Source of the DNA: Natrialbaceae archaeon B1-Br10_E2g27
Lineage (GTDB): Archaea; Halobacteriota; Halobacteria; Halobacteriales; Natrialbaceae
Assembly: GCA_001563885.1 (NCBI GenBank)
Contig: LKMM01000012.1
Span: forward strand, 1-19,306
Direction: 5' to 3'
Length of the DNA: 19,306 nucleotides
Each line of letters opens with the position of its first letter. The first letter of the stretch is position 1. Position numbers and translations under genes: made by a program. The notes beneath the pieces were generated by a model that was not told the origin of the DNA, made no database searches, and saw only the letters and a list, made by a program, of their open reading frames with translations. Positions 8,149 to 15,401 of this stretch are shown here, piece by piece.

Positions 8149-8343
8149 ATGACAGTTCGCCACTCACCGTTCGAACGGCTTCGCGAACGATACGACGAGG
8201 TAGAACTCGAATGTCGACAGTGTGGCTACCGTGACGACGACGGGGGCTGGTCGGTCACGACGACCGGAAGCCGCGTTCGGTACCGGTTCGTCTGTCCCGT
8301 CTGTGATGCCGTCGAAACGAGGGAGCTCCGGATCGGGTCCTGA
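8149..8343 (+). CDS. Small zinc-finger protein, two CxxC knuckles (HVO_0649-like)
   Basis: The 64-residue acidic microprotein has two cysteine pairs, C22/C25 (CRQCGYRD) and C49/C52 (CPVCDAVE). They are separated by a GGWSVTTTGSRVRYRF beta-hairpin stretch, and the protein ends in TRELRIGS. The four cysteines would bind one zinc ion. It resembles the HVO_0649-like zinc-finger microproteins of haloarchaea from memory of that family; no biochemical function is known to me. The ATG at 8149 is set by the TATA element about 27 bases upstream, and the in-frame GTG five codons earlier is less likely. It is divergently transcribed from the Bat-like regulator, which makes a regulatory or stress role possible but unproven. 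Confidence 0.8.
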   Translation: MTVRHSPFERLRERYDEVELECRQCGYRDDDGGWSVTTTGSRVRYRFVCPVCDAVETRELRIGS

Positions 8344-8444
8344 TCAGATATCATGTCCGCTCGAGACAGTAGCTGCGAGTCGAACATCGCCGTTCGCTCG
8401 TGACCACGAACGCACCGATACGCCCCCATCAGGGTTTAAAAAAC

Positions 8445-9209
8445 TCACTCGATGGCAATCGCCCCTGGATCGATCCGGACCGGTTCCGGGGTTGGCTCAC
8501 TCGAGATAGCGTACTCGCCTCTCGGTTCGTCCTTGCCGCCTGTCTCATCACTCACAGCGTCGGATCCCGAGAGGACGATGACGGCGTCTCCGAGCACGGG
8601 TGCGAGCACACCCCCAACGACGGCCTCGAGATCGGCGAGCGGTTCCCGGACGACGACGTGCTCACCCGATTTGATGTCGTACTCCTCGAGTATTGTGGCT
8701 GCCTGCTCGAGGCCGTTGCCGTGTGTGAGCGTTCGCTCGCCGTCGGTCACCAGGTCGGTGTCGGGGTCGATTTCGACCGGTGGGAACGATGGATTCTCAC
8801 TCCACAGGCCCGCGTCGTAGTGGTGGATGTCTGGCTGGTCGGGTTTTGCCCCGTAGCCGACACGCTGGGCACCCTGCGGGAGGTCGTAGGTGTCGGCCTC
8901 GAGGCTCTCGACCGGTGCAACGAGCGCTCGAAGCGCCTGATCGTCGGCGAGGTCGGTTGGCGGATCGAATCGGGTCGCACCGGAGAGCAGCGCCGTCCCG
9001 AGAAACGCCATCAACGAGAGCGGGCCATCGCCGACGACGCCGACGGTGACGCCCCTGCGGACACCGGAGTGACGTAAGAAGTTTCCCGACTTCCAGGCGG
9101 TCGTACAGAACCAGTGATGGTCGTACTCGCGACCCGTGGCGTCGACGAGCGCCGGGCGGTCGTGGTGGCGGTCGCCGGTCAACAGGTCGGCGACGGCGGT
9201 TGCGGTCAT
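8445..9209 (-). CDS. Degenerate ANL-superfamily (acyl-CoA synthetase-like) protein
   Basis: The 254-residue protein resembles the N-terminal half of AMP-forming acyl/acetyl-CoA synthetases: VADLLTGDRHHDRPALVDAT at the start, then WKSGNFLRHSGVRRGVTVGV and a FLGTALLSGATRFDPP segment. The family's TSGTTG-type AMP-binding loop should appear near residue 175, but the sequence reads LVTDGERTLTHGNGLEQ. It keeps the trailing histidine-rich part without the glycine/threonine loop. It also stops at about half the length of a full enzyme (over 500 residues) and has no C-terminal lid domain. Adenylation activity is therefore unlikely; a scaffold or ligand-binding role is a guess. The ATG at 9209 is preferred, as the 25 upstream residues do not look homologous. 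Codon use is like its neighbours, so it seems a maintained gene rather than fresh debris. Confidence 0.72.
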   Translation of the reverse strand: MTATAVADLLTGDRHHDRPALVDATGREYDHHWFCTTAWKSGNFLRHSGVRRGVTVGVVGDGPLSLMAFLGTALLSGATRFDPPTDLADDQALRALVAPVESLEADTYDLPQGAQRVGYGAKPDQPDIHHYDAGLWSENPSFPPVEIDPDTDLVTDGERTLTHGNGLEQAATILEEYDIKSGEHVVVREPLADLEAVVGGVLAPVLGDAVIVLSGSDAVSDETGGKDEPRGEYAISSEPTPEPVRIDPGAIAIE

Positions 9210-9321
9210 ACTCGAGACTCGGGAGCGGATCAAAAAAAGACCGCCGACTCTTCCCAGGGACAGTGAAGCCTGACGGTCTGTCAACCAGTGACGCCCGGCG
9301 AGGGACAGCCCGTCCGGACGA

Positions 9322-9915
9322 TCAATCGTCGGCCGGAGTGGGTTCGGCGTGGTCGATGTTAGTGCCGAGACACTCGAGGAACTCGGCGAGCCAGTCGGGG
9401 TGGTCGGGCCAGGCCTGTGCCGTCACGAGATTGCCGTCGCGGACGACGCCATCTTCCCACTCCGCGCCGGCTGTCTTCACGTCGGCTTCGAGTGCTGGAT
9501 ACGCGGTACAGGTCCGGCCCTCGAGGACGTCCGTCGCGGCGAGAATCTGAAGCCCATGACAGAGCGCAGCGACCGGTTTATCCGCCTCGAAGAAATGTTC
9601 GACGAGTTCGATCACCGCATCGTACGTCCGGAGGTACTCGGGTGCGCGGCCGCCGGGGATGACGAGTGCGTCGTACGCTGTCGGATCGACTGCGTCGAAG
9701 TCATAATTGAGTTCGAAGTTGTGCCCGGGTTTTTCAGTGTAGGTCTGGTCTCCTTCGAAGTCGTGGATCGCCGTTGGGCAGGTCTCACCTGCGGCTTTTT
9801 CCGGACAGACGGCATGAACCTCGTGGCCGACCATCTGGAGTGCCTGAAACGGCACCATGACCTCGTAGTCTTCGACGAAATCACCTGCAAGCAGGAGGAT
9901 ACGAGCTGCTGTCAT
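9322..9915 (-). CDS. DJ-1/PfpI family protein (class I glutamine amidotransferase-like)
   Basis: The 197-residue protein has the DJ-1/PfpI fold markers. It starts with ARILLLAGDFVEDYEVMVPF, giving the conserved acidic residue near E15/E18. DALVIPGGRAPEYLR follows at 82-96, then the nucleophile elbow ALCHG with C119 and H120. Members include intracellular proteases/chaperones, deglycase-like proteins and other hydrolases, so the reaction is not fixed. It lacks signal and membrane segments and should be cytosolic. The ATG at 9915 is preceded by a TATA-like stretch (9946-9959) and a short inverted repeat (9921-9934), suggesting regulated expression. It lies 112 bases from the ANL-like gene on the same strand. 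Confidence 0.88.
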   Translation of the reverse strand: MTAARILLLAGDFVEDYEVMVPFQALQMVGHEVHAVCPEKAAGETCPTAIHDFEGDQTYTEKPGHNFELNYDFDAVDPTAYDALVIPGGRAPEYLRTYDAVIELVEHFFEADKPVAALCHGLQILAATDVLEGRTCTAYPALEADVKTAGAEWEDGVVRDGNLVTAQAWPDHPDWLAEFLECLGTNIDHAEPTPADD

Positions 9916-9920
9916 ACGTG

Positions 9921-9934
9921 CAATTTCACAATTG
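9921..9934 (-). promoter_or_regulatory. Inverted repeat near the DJ-1/PfpI gene start, possible operator
   Basis: CAATT-TCAC-AATTG is a perfect 5-base inverted repeat with a 4-base spacer. It sits between the TATA-like stretch and the ATG at 9915, roughly over the expected transcription start. A repressor bound there would block initiation. No protein is assigned, and short AT-rich palindromes can arise by chance. Confidence 0.3.
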
Positions 9935-9945
9935 CTTTCCGCTAT

Positions 9946-9959
9946 TAGATATAATTATT
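9946..9959 (-). promoter_or_regulatory. TATA element of the DJ-1/PfpI gene
   Basis: Minus-strand aataattatatcta is a clear AT island in GC-rich DNA. Its centre lies about 37 bases before the ATG at 9915, which implies a short leader of about 10 bases rather than a strictly leaderless transcript. Confidence 0.5.
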
Positions 9960-10024
9960 GGTCGTTCTCTGAGATAATCAACCGGAAACGAGGGAGAAAA
10001 CAGGCGTTCATACGGCCAGTCGTA

Positions 10025-11179
10025 TCAGAATGCGCGTTTGATCTTTTCGAAGAACCCCTCTTTGACCTCGATTTCGTCACCGCCGGCTTCGGCGAAGGCC
10101 TCGAGGGCCTCGCGCTGTTCGTCGTTCAGTCGCTCGGGGGTGACAACCTGCACCTGGACGTAGAGGTCACCCTGGCCGCGCCCGCGCAATCGGGGCATAC
10201 CTTTGCCCTCGAGTCGGAAGGTCTCGCCGCTTTGAGTGCTTTTCGGCACGTCGAACTCGACGGTGCCATCGAGCGTCGGTACGGAAACGGTGTCCCCGAA
10301 CGTTGCCTGCGGGAACGAGATGGGGAGTCGATACCGGAGGTCATCACCTTCACGTTCGAACTGTTCGTGTTCGCGGACGGTGACGTCGATCAGCAAGTCA
10401 CCGTGACGACCACCTTCGGGGCTCGGTGCGCCCTCGCCTTCCATCCGTAACGTCTGGCCGTCCTGGATGCCCGGCGGCACCTCTATGGTCAGCGTGGCCT
10501 CGGTGCGGACGTACCCCTCACCGTTGCACTCGCTGCAGGTCTCAGAATAAATCACTCCCGCACCATCACATCGTTGACAGGTAGTGGTCTGCTGGACTCG
10601 CCCGAGTGGCGTCTGTTGGACCTGGGTCACCTGGCCCCGCCCCTGACACTCCGGACAGGTCCGGGACTCGGCGTCGGGTGGGTGGCCCTCGCCGTCACAG
10701 ACCTCGCAGGCTTCGGGCCGTTCGATCGTAAACTGTTTTTCCGCCCCGTCGAACGCTTCGTCGAGTTCGATCTCGAGTTCGGTCCGGAGATCCCGGCCTT
10801 TGCGAGGCCGTCGTCGACCGCGACCGCGACCGCCACCGAAGACCTGCTCGAAGATGTCGCCGAGGCCACCACCCATTCCGCCGCCCATACCACCGAACGG
10901 GTCTCCGCCCATGCCGCCAGCGCCGGCCTGCCCGGCATCGTAGCCGTGCTTTTCGGCCTGTTCGTACCGGTCGTGGCCCATCCGGTCGTACGCGGTTCGT
11001 TTCTCCTCGTCGGTGAGTACCTGCTTTGCCTTCTGGATCTTCTTGAACTTCTCTTCGGCGTCTGGGTCGTCGCTGACGTCAGGATGATACTCCGTGGCCT
11101 TCTTCCGATAGGCCTGTTTGATTTCGTCGGCGGAGGCGTCGCGACTCACACCGAGTATTTCATAAAAGTCCTCGCTCAT
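10025..11179 (-). CDS. dnaJ: Molecular chaperone DnaJ (type I Hsp40)
   Basis: The 384-residue protein has the full type I layout. The J domain is at 1-70, with the catalytic HPD at 32-34. A Gly/Phe-Met-rich region spans about 80-118. Four zinc-binding CxxCxGxG repeats are at 158-165, 175-182, 201-208 and 215-222. Two substrate-binding beta domains follow, and the protein ends in FFEKIKRAF. DnaJ delivers clients to DnaK and stimulates its ATPase in the cytosol. Length and motifs are complete. dnaK and grpE, often next to dnaJ, are not within reach here: the gene upstream on the same strand is a WbqC-family gene 118 bases away. No strong TATA box was found before the ATG, although gagtatca near 11190 is a weak candidate. 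Confidence 0.97.
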   Translation of the reverse strand: MSEDFYEILGVSRDASADEIKQAYRKKATEYHPDVSDDPDAEEKFKKIQKAKQVLTDEEKRTAYDRMGHDRYEQAEKHGYDAGQAGAGGMGGDPFGGMGGGMGGGLGDIFEQVFGGGRGRGRRRPRKGRDLRTELEIELDEAFDGAEKQFTIERPEACEVCDGEGHPPDAESRTCPECQGRGQVTQVQQTPLGRVQQTTTCQRCDGAGVIYSETCSECNGEGYVRTEATLTIEVPPGIQDGQTLRMEGEGAPSPEGGRHGDLLIDVTVREHEQFEREGDDLRYRLPISFPQATFGDTVSVPTLDGTVEFDVPKSTQSGETFRLEGKGMPRLRGRGQGDLYVQVQVVTPERLNDEQREALEAFAEAGGDEIEVKEGFFEKIKRAF

Positions 11180-11297
11180 TCGTTATCCCCTGATACTCGG
11201 TTGAGCCACTTGAAACGAACGTTCCCCGACGAGCGTGACACCGACCGCGGAGCGTTTCTCGAGTCGAAACAACGTTGGGACAGTTCGTGTTTCCCGG

Positions 11298-12356
11298 TTA
11301 CTGATCTATCACGTCCGCTGGGTTGTCCGCGCCATAGAGCACTTCAAGCACACAAACGTTTCCGTCTTCCCAGGGTGGCGACCAGTTCTGAACCTGGATC
11401 TCCTGTCCACGATCGGCAAACGGTCGTTCGTCGAGATAGTTCTCGACGGCAGTGCTGCCGGTGAGATATCTGTCACAATCGGCGTATTCGGTCAGGCAGG
11501 CGAGATACGTCGACGGATCGCCGGGATACTCAACCGGGAGTTCACTCGAGCGGACGACCGTGGTTTCAATATCGAACCGTCCGAACAGCGATACCAAGAT
11601 CGGAATCGTCAACTCGACCACGTTGACCTCACCGAGTGTGTCATTAGGGTCGACTCCCTCGAGATTCCACAGGGCTTTCATCGGCTGTCGCTCGAACGGC
11701 GCGTCGGGTTCGAGCGCCCGGGAGAGGTCAACGATTGCCCGATTGCGCCGCACTCGAAGCGCCTGACAGGTCCGTTCGACTGCCGATATCGATTCCGAAA
11801 TCGCGGCGGCCTCCTCGAGCAGATCAGTTATTTCGGCGTTTGAATCTGCCCGTTTTCGTGCGCTGATCTGGTCTTGGAGACTGGCTTTTCGTTCACGAAG
11901 CGCTGGCAATCCCGACTCGCGTCGATAGGCAGCGACTCGTTCGTTCGCCTGGAGACACGTTTCAACGCGGTCGCGTCCGACTCGGCGCGCAATCGCCTCC
12001 TCGTTATCGGCCACAGTCTCGATGGCTATCGGACGCAGGCAAAGTCGCTCGTAAAACGGTTGCCACTCGGTGGCGACACTACCAAACTTTCCACAAAGTG
12101 TCTCGAGGTGATCGACTGGCCACCGACTGGACATGTCGATTACCGCATCAGCGATCGAGGTTGCCGATCCGACATGTCGAACGGGAATCGTGAGCCACTC
12201 TTTCCCGTAGTGGTCGATCGGGGCTCTATGGTGGCGGGATCGTCGCGAAAATTCGACGTCGTCGTAGAGAACGAAGACATCGGCCTGGTGAGCGCGTGCC
12301 AGATAGTGTACTCGAGGAAAATAGTGTGGTTGATAGGCAGCGAGTGTCCGAGTCAC
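11298..12356 (-). CDS. WbqC-like family protein with coiled-coil insertion
   Basis: The 352-residue protein starts with AAYQPHYFPRVHYLARAHQ and DVFVLYDDVEFSRRSRH, the WbqC N-terminal core (about residues 6-43). The C-terminal half is VVRSSELPVEYPGD, RYLTGSTAVENYLDERPF and VQNWSPPW. WbqC-like proteins occur in polysaccharide and glycoprotein gene clusters and are thought to modify sugars; their exact chemistry is unclear. Family members I know are about 230 residues. Here about 110 extra residues (118-240, rich in E, R, A and L) form a likely coiled coil in the middle. The GTG at 12356 is preferred because it precedes the conserved core by six residues and follows the TATA element ttttatact by about 26 bases. 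An earlier GTG at 12455 would overlap the PIG-L stop (GTGA) and add 33 non-conserved residues. Confidence 0.78.
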   Translation of the reverse strand: MTRTLAAYQPHYFPRVHYLARAHQADVFVLYDDVEFSRRSRHHRAPIDHYGKEWLTIPVRHVGSATSIADAVIDMSSRWPVDHLETLCGKFGSVATEWQPFYERLCLRPIAIETVADNEEAIARRVGRDRVETCLQANERVAAYRRESGLPALRERKASLQDQISARKRADSNAEITDLLEEAAAISESISAVERTCQALRVRRNRAIVDLSRALEPDAPFERQPMKALWNLEGVDPNDTLGEVNVVELTIPILVSLFGRFDIETTVVRSSELPVEYPGDPSTYLACLTEYADCDRYLTGSTAVENYLDERPFADRGQEIQVQNWSPPWEDGNVCVLEVLYGADNPADVIDQ

Positions 12357-12378
12357 ATCTTCAGTCGTGAAACGAGTA

Positions 12379-12387
12379 GTATAAAAC
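12379..12387 (-). promoter_or_regulatory. Probable TATA box of the WbqC-like gene
   Basis: Minus-strand ttttatact is centred about 27 bases before the GTG at 12356, the leaderless spacing. It lies in the gap downstream of the PIG-L stop, so the WbqC-like gene may be expressed separately as well as by read-through. It is the main reason for choosing the shorter start. Confidence 0.5.
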
Positions 12388-12451
12388 TCGCGGGCAGTTC
12401 CACGAGAAAGCAGCGCTATACCAGCCAAACCTACGATTCTGTGAAGATCGA

Positions 12452-13135
12452 TCACCGTCTTCGCTCTAAGACGAGTTCGAACGGTTCGGCAGCGAACAAG
12501 CCGGCCTTCTGTCCCCAGAGCTGGTTATTTGCCCGGATACAGTCCCTATTCCGTGGGTGAGGAGCCTCGACGAGTTCGTCTTTATAGATCTCAATGGCCT
12601 CGAGTTTTCGCTCGAGGAAGGGATCGATGTCGACGAAGACGGTCGGCTGAAATCCGGTGTCGGCGGTGGGCATCGCCCACGCTGTCGAGGACAGCGACTC
12701 GAACGCGAGGAGTCGGTCGACGGTCGATTCCGCAAGTGGGCGAGCAGCCGTCCGGACGGCCCGAGCGACGATCTGGTGATCGATATTGAGATCGCCGTAA
12801 TGATGCGTATAGACCACATGCGGCTCGAACGCGTTGAGTTTCGCCTCGACGTCACGGACAACGTCGAGCAACGCCTCGTCGTCGAGTTGGTTTCCCCAGT
12901 ACTCGAGGACGGTGACCTCGCCAAAGCCAAGTCTGTCGCCGACTTCTTTGGCGCGCGCTCGACGCTCGGTACGGCGTTCGGTGGCGGCAGGCGTCTCCGT
13001 TTCGTACCGTGCCATCGCACCATCACTGAGAAGCAGTATGTCGACTGTATCTCCGGATTCGACGTGTTTGCACAGCGTTCCCCCGACCCCGATCAGCTCG
13101 TCGTCGGGATGTGCCGCGACACAGAGCACTCGCAT
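12452..13135 (-). CDS. PIG-L family deacetylase
   Basis: The 227-residue protein begins VLCVAAHPDDELIGVGG, with the zinc-binding HPDDE motif at 9-13. The second zinc-ligand region is YTHHYGDLNIDHQIVARA. This is the layout of PIG-L/LmbE enzymes, zinc hydrolases that remove acetyl groups from N-acetylglucosamine-type sugars on lipids, glycans or small thiols. The substrate here is unknown, but the WbqC and GT2 neighbours suggest a cell-surface glycan. The protein is cytosolic, without membrane segments. The ATG at 13135 is chosen because homology begins at once; 35 upstream in-frame residues are unrelated. A minus-strand aattatt element at 13166-13172 lies 31-37 bases upstream and may be its TATA box. 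Confidence 0.9.
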   Translation of the reverse strand: MRVLCVAAHPDDELIGVGGTLCKHVESGDTVDILLLSDGAMARYETETPAATERRTERRARAKEVGDRLGFGEVTVLEYWGNQLDDEALLDVVRDVEAKLNAFEPHVVYTHHYGDLNIDHQIVARAVRTAARPLAESTVDRLLAFESLSSTAWAMPTADTGFQPTVFVDIDPFLERKLEAIEIYKDELVEAPHPRNRDCIRANNQLWGQKAGLFAAEPFELVLERRR

Positions 13136-13165
13136 ACCACCACATGGACGTGAGTTATCGAGATG

Positions 13166-13172
13166 AATAATT
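13166..13172 (-). promoter_or_regulatory. Candidate TATA box of the PIG-L gene
   Basis: Minus-strand aattatt lies 31-37 bases before the ATG at 13135, implying a leader of a few bases. It lies in the 107-base gap after the GT2 gene, so PIG-L may have its own promoter. Confidence 0.35.
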
Positions 13173-13242
13173 CGACAGTTTCGGGCTGTAGGATCAGACT
13201 GTGCTAGCCACGGGTGGAGATAACGTCGTCGCGACCCCATCC

Positions 13243-14772
13243 CTACTTGTTCCAGTTTCGTTTGCCCCTGAGGAGGTCCGTCCCGACCCTGGCATAGACG
13301 TAGACGCCGACCGGTAGCTGTATCAGCCGGACCGGTATCGACACGAGCAGCGAGGTAAGCGTGATCTGTCGCCAGGCGATTACCCCCGCGAGAATAACGT
13401 AGAGAGTCAGCTCAACGGCGACGACGGCAAGTAACAACTCGAGCGAAAGTACTCCGAGGAGGACCAATAGGCTGGCGATCACGAGCGCAGTCGGGTAGAA
13501 GCCATCGACGATCTGGGAACCCACGATCGCGCTCAGCGTCCGCCGTCGGTCGAGTCGTCGCGAGCCATCAGAGAGCTTCTCGGACCGTTTGGCAGCCTCT
13601 TCGGCTGGTGTTTCAGTCGGGCGTGGGACGCCGATCGACGGGTCGTCGAACTGTTTCCGTGCGGAGTTGGTCATCGTCTGCGTTTGATCGGCGGGATTCT
13701 CAACCCCGCCGTCGGTCTCGACGCTTTGTTCCTCGTCGAGTTGGGCGTTAGGTTCCCGTTGGATAGCGTCGGTGACGTCACCGGTCGATGAGCGAAGCCA
13801 CCGAGAGAACACCCGGTAGTAGAACGCACTCTGGAGAAACGAAGAACTCCACAGATAGGTTTGGTCGACCGTACCGACGAGAGTGGGTTCGGTCGTCCGC
13901 ATACTAACGTCGTTGACCTGAACGTTCGCGAATCCACGGTCGACCAGCGAGAAGCCGATGAAGATATCCTCGCTGTTGGTCAGTTTGGTACCGAGCGACT
14001 GATCGAAATCCTCGAACACCGCCCGGAGTGCTCGCCGGTCATACAGGACGCCACAGCCCGCCGGAAACAGCGCAGTCCCAAGCAGGCGCATCTGGGATTC
14101 CTTGAAAAAGCGCTGTTCGATCGTATACAGCACGCGTCGGTACTGCTCGACCGGCCACCGACCGAACAGATACGAGGGACGGCCGCCGCGTTCGTCACGC
14201 TCGAGCCACTCAGGCACGGCCGCCGGCGGCACGCCATCGGGAAACAGTCCCTGCAGTTCGTCGCGGTAGATCTCCCGTTTTGCCGACCGCGAGTCCGGAC
14301 GAACGACGCCGAACGAACAAACTACGTCTTCGGCCTCCTGGGCCGCAATCACCCGCTCTAGGTATGTCTCGCTAATCAGATAGGTGTCGGCGTCGAGGAC
14401 AAAAATCTTGTCCGCCGTGCTGTCCCGAGTGACCTGTTTCAGCCGCTTGGTCTTGCTCCCCGGATCGGCATGGTAGACCAACTCGATCTCGAGGTCGAGT
14501 CGATCCTGCATCGCCTCGACAACGGCCGTAGTTGCATCCGTCGAACCGTCGTCTACGACAGTCACTCGATCGGGTCTGACGCTCTGGCGGGCTACCGAGC
14601 CGAGCGCGTAAGCGATCGTCTCCGCTTCATTTAACGCCGGAACGAACACCTCGACTGTCGGCTCATCGGTCGGATCGGTGGTTGCCGGAAGCGAAAGCGG
14701 AGCTTTGGTGAGGTAGCCATAGATCCCCAGCAAAACCGACAGACCCGGAATAAACAGAATAAGTGGCTGCAT
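13243..14772 (-). CDS. Membrane-anchored glycosyltransferase family 2
   Basis: The 509-residue protein has one N-terminal membrane helix (1-21) and then a GT-A catalytic domain. It carries FVPALNEAETIA (43-54), VVDDGSTDA (72-80), the metal-binding DAD at 127-129 and a SEDIFIGF general-base region. After a long hydrophilic, glutamate/threonine-rich linker (about 345-405), three to four membrane helices span about 410-495. Processive and dolichol/polyprenyl-type GT2 enzymes share this cytosolic-domain plus C-terminal-helix plan. It probably builds or extends a surface polysaccharide or lipid-linked glycan; the sugar is unknown. The ATG at 14772 directly follows the stop codon of the dehydrogenase stub with no gap, so the two are co-transcribed and probably translationally coupled. 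Confidence 0.88.
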   Translation of the reverse strand: MQPLILFIPGLSVLLGIYGYLTKAPLSLPATTDPTDEPTVEVFVPALNEAETIAYALGSVARQSVRPDRVTVVDDGSTDATTAVVEAMQDRLDLEIELVYHADPGSKTKRLKQVTRDSTADKIFVLDADTYLISETYLERVIAAQEAEDVVCSFGVVRPDSRSAKREIYRDELQGLFPDGVPPAAVPEWLERDERGGRPSYLFGRWPVEQYRRVLYTIEQRFFKESQMRLLGTALFPAGCGVLYDRRALRAVFEDFDQSLGTKLTNSEDIFIGFSLVDRGFANVQVNDVSMRTTEPTLVGTVDQTYLWSSSFLQSAFYYRVFSRWLRSSTGDVTDAIQREPNAQLDEEQSVETDGGVENPADQTQTMTNSARKQFDDPSIGVPRPTETPAEEAAKRSEKLSDGSRRLDRRRTLSAIVGSQIVDGFYPTALVIASLLVLLGVLSLELLLAVVAVELTLYVILAGVIAWRQITLTSLLVSIPVRLIQLPVGVYVYARVGTDLLRGKRNWNK

Positions 14773-15048
14773 TTAGGCCCGCTCGCTCGTGGCAACCGGC
14801 GTCGGTGCTATCGACAGTACACCCTTTCGAATACCGTCTGGAACCGACCGTTTCGCCTCGTTCTCGAGGACATCGACGACGTGTGCTGTGAGTCGGTGAA
14901 TCGGCCATTCGTCTCCGGTGGCGATTTTCCTCTGGTCCAGATCGTAGCCGACGACGCTGTAACCGGATTCGGCGAAGGCTGATACGAGAGAGAATCCGAC
15001 ATAGCCGAGCCCAACCATCCCAATACGTTCCGTTTCGCTCGTGGCCAT
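14773..15048 (-). CDS. N-terminal stub of a UDP-glucose/GDP-mannose dehydrogenase-type protein
   Basis: The 91-residue product starts with RIGMVGLGYVGFSLVSAFAE and SGYSVVGYDLDQRK. This is the NAD-binding Rossmann motif of nucleotide-sugar dehydrogenases (GLGYVG at 13-18, acidic residue D36 closing the second strand). About 50 more residues follow that can be aligned only loosely with the family, and then a stop. Full enzymes are about 420-450 residues with a catalytic cysteine in the middle, which is absent here. So it cannot oxidise a sugar nucleotide; it is either a remnant or a tiny NAD-binding protein. The stop abuts the GT2 start with no spacer, and a good TATA element precedes the ATG, so it is probably still expressed as the leader gene of the GT2 operon. 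Confidence 0.72.
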   Translation of the reverse strand: MATSETERIGMVGLGYVGFSLVSAFAESGYSVVGYDLDQRKIATGDEWPIHRLTAHVVDVLENEAKRSVPDGIRKGVLSIAPTPVATSERA

Positions 15049-15073
15049 ACAGCTTTACCCACCGAGGTTGGCG

Positions 15074-15084
15074 TATTTATATAC
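15074..15084 (-). promoter_or_regulatory. TATA box of the dehydrogenase-stub/GT2 operon
   Basis: Minus-strand gtatataaata lies 26-36 bases before the ATG at 15048. It is one of the best TATA matches in the window and fits a leaderless or near-leaderless transcript. Confidence 0.6.
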
Positions 15085-15086
15085 AG

Positions 15087-15324
15087 AGAACTGTTCGGGT
15101 GCTAGCCCATCATTGATTGTATCCAATCGGCGACGTCTCCGCCACCGCTCGAGGAATTCGCGTGGGAGCTGTCAGATCGTCAGCCAACGCCCCAGCGGAT
15201 ACTATTTGCACCCCTCGTCGTACTGGTGTAATTGTGAGTTACCGCACAGTTGGGCCCGGTTTCCGTCAATTCAAACGAATCGACTCTAACGAGCAATCGG
15301 AGTGATATTTCACCGACAAAATCC
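15087..15324. other. Intergenic region without a supported gene
   Basis: This stretch separates the divergent GT2 operon and chitinase gene. Short open frames on both strands show no recognisable motif and no promoter. I see no RNA gene, direct repeat or strong hairpin in it. It is a plausible place for regulatory sites serving the chitinase gene. Confidence 0.5.
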
Positions 15325-15345
15325 CATATAATAGCGACTTATATG
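15325..15345 (+). promoter_or_regulatory. TATA-rich promoter region of the chitinase gene
   Basis: Two AT elements lie here, catataata (15325-15333) and cttatatg (15338-15345). They are about 57-77 bases before the ATG at 15402, so the chitinase mRNA would carry a leader of about 30-50 bases, unlike most genes in this window. No clear Shine-Dalgarno sequence precedes the ATG. Confidence 0.45.
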
Positions 15346-15401
15346 AAGCCGTACAGGTTTGTTGATATCGTCGTTTTGTGCTCTTAGTGAGCCGAGAACC
15401 G

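Noticed and set aside
15117..15305. Sixty-two-codon plus-strand frame in the chitinase upstream region, and a minus-strand frame ending near 15109.
   Set aside because: Neither has a promoter at the right distance or a recognisable motif, and the composition is not clearly coding.
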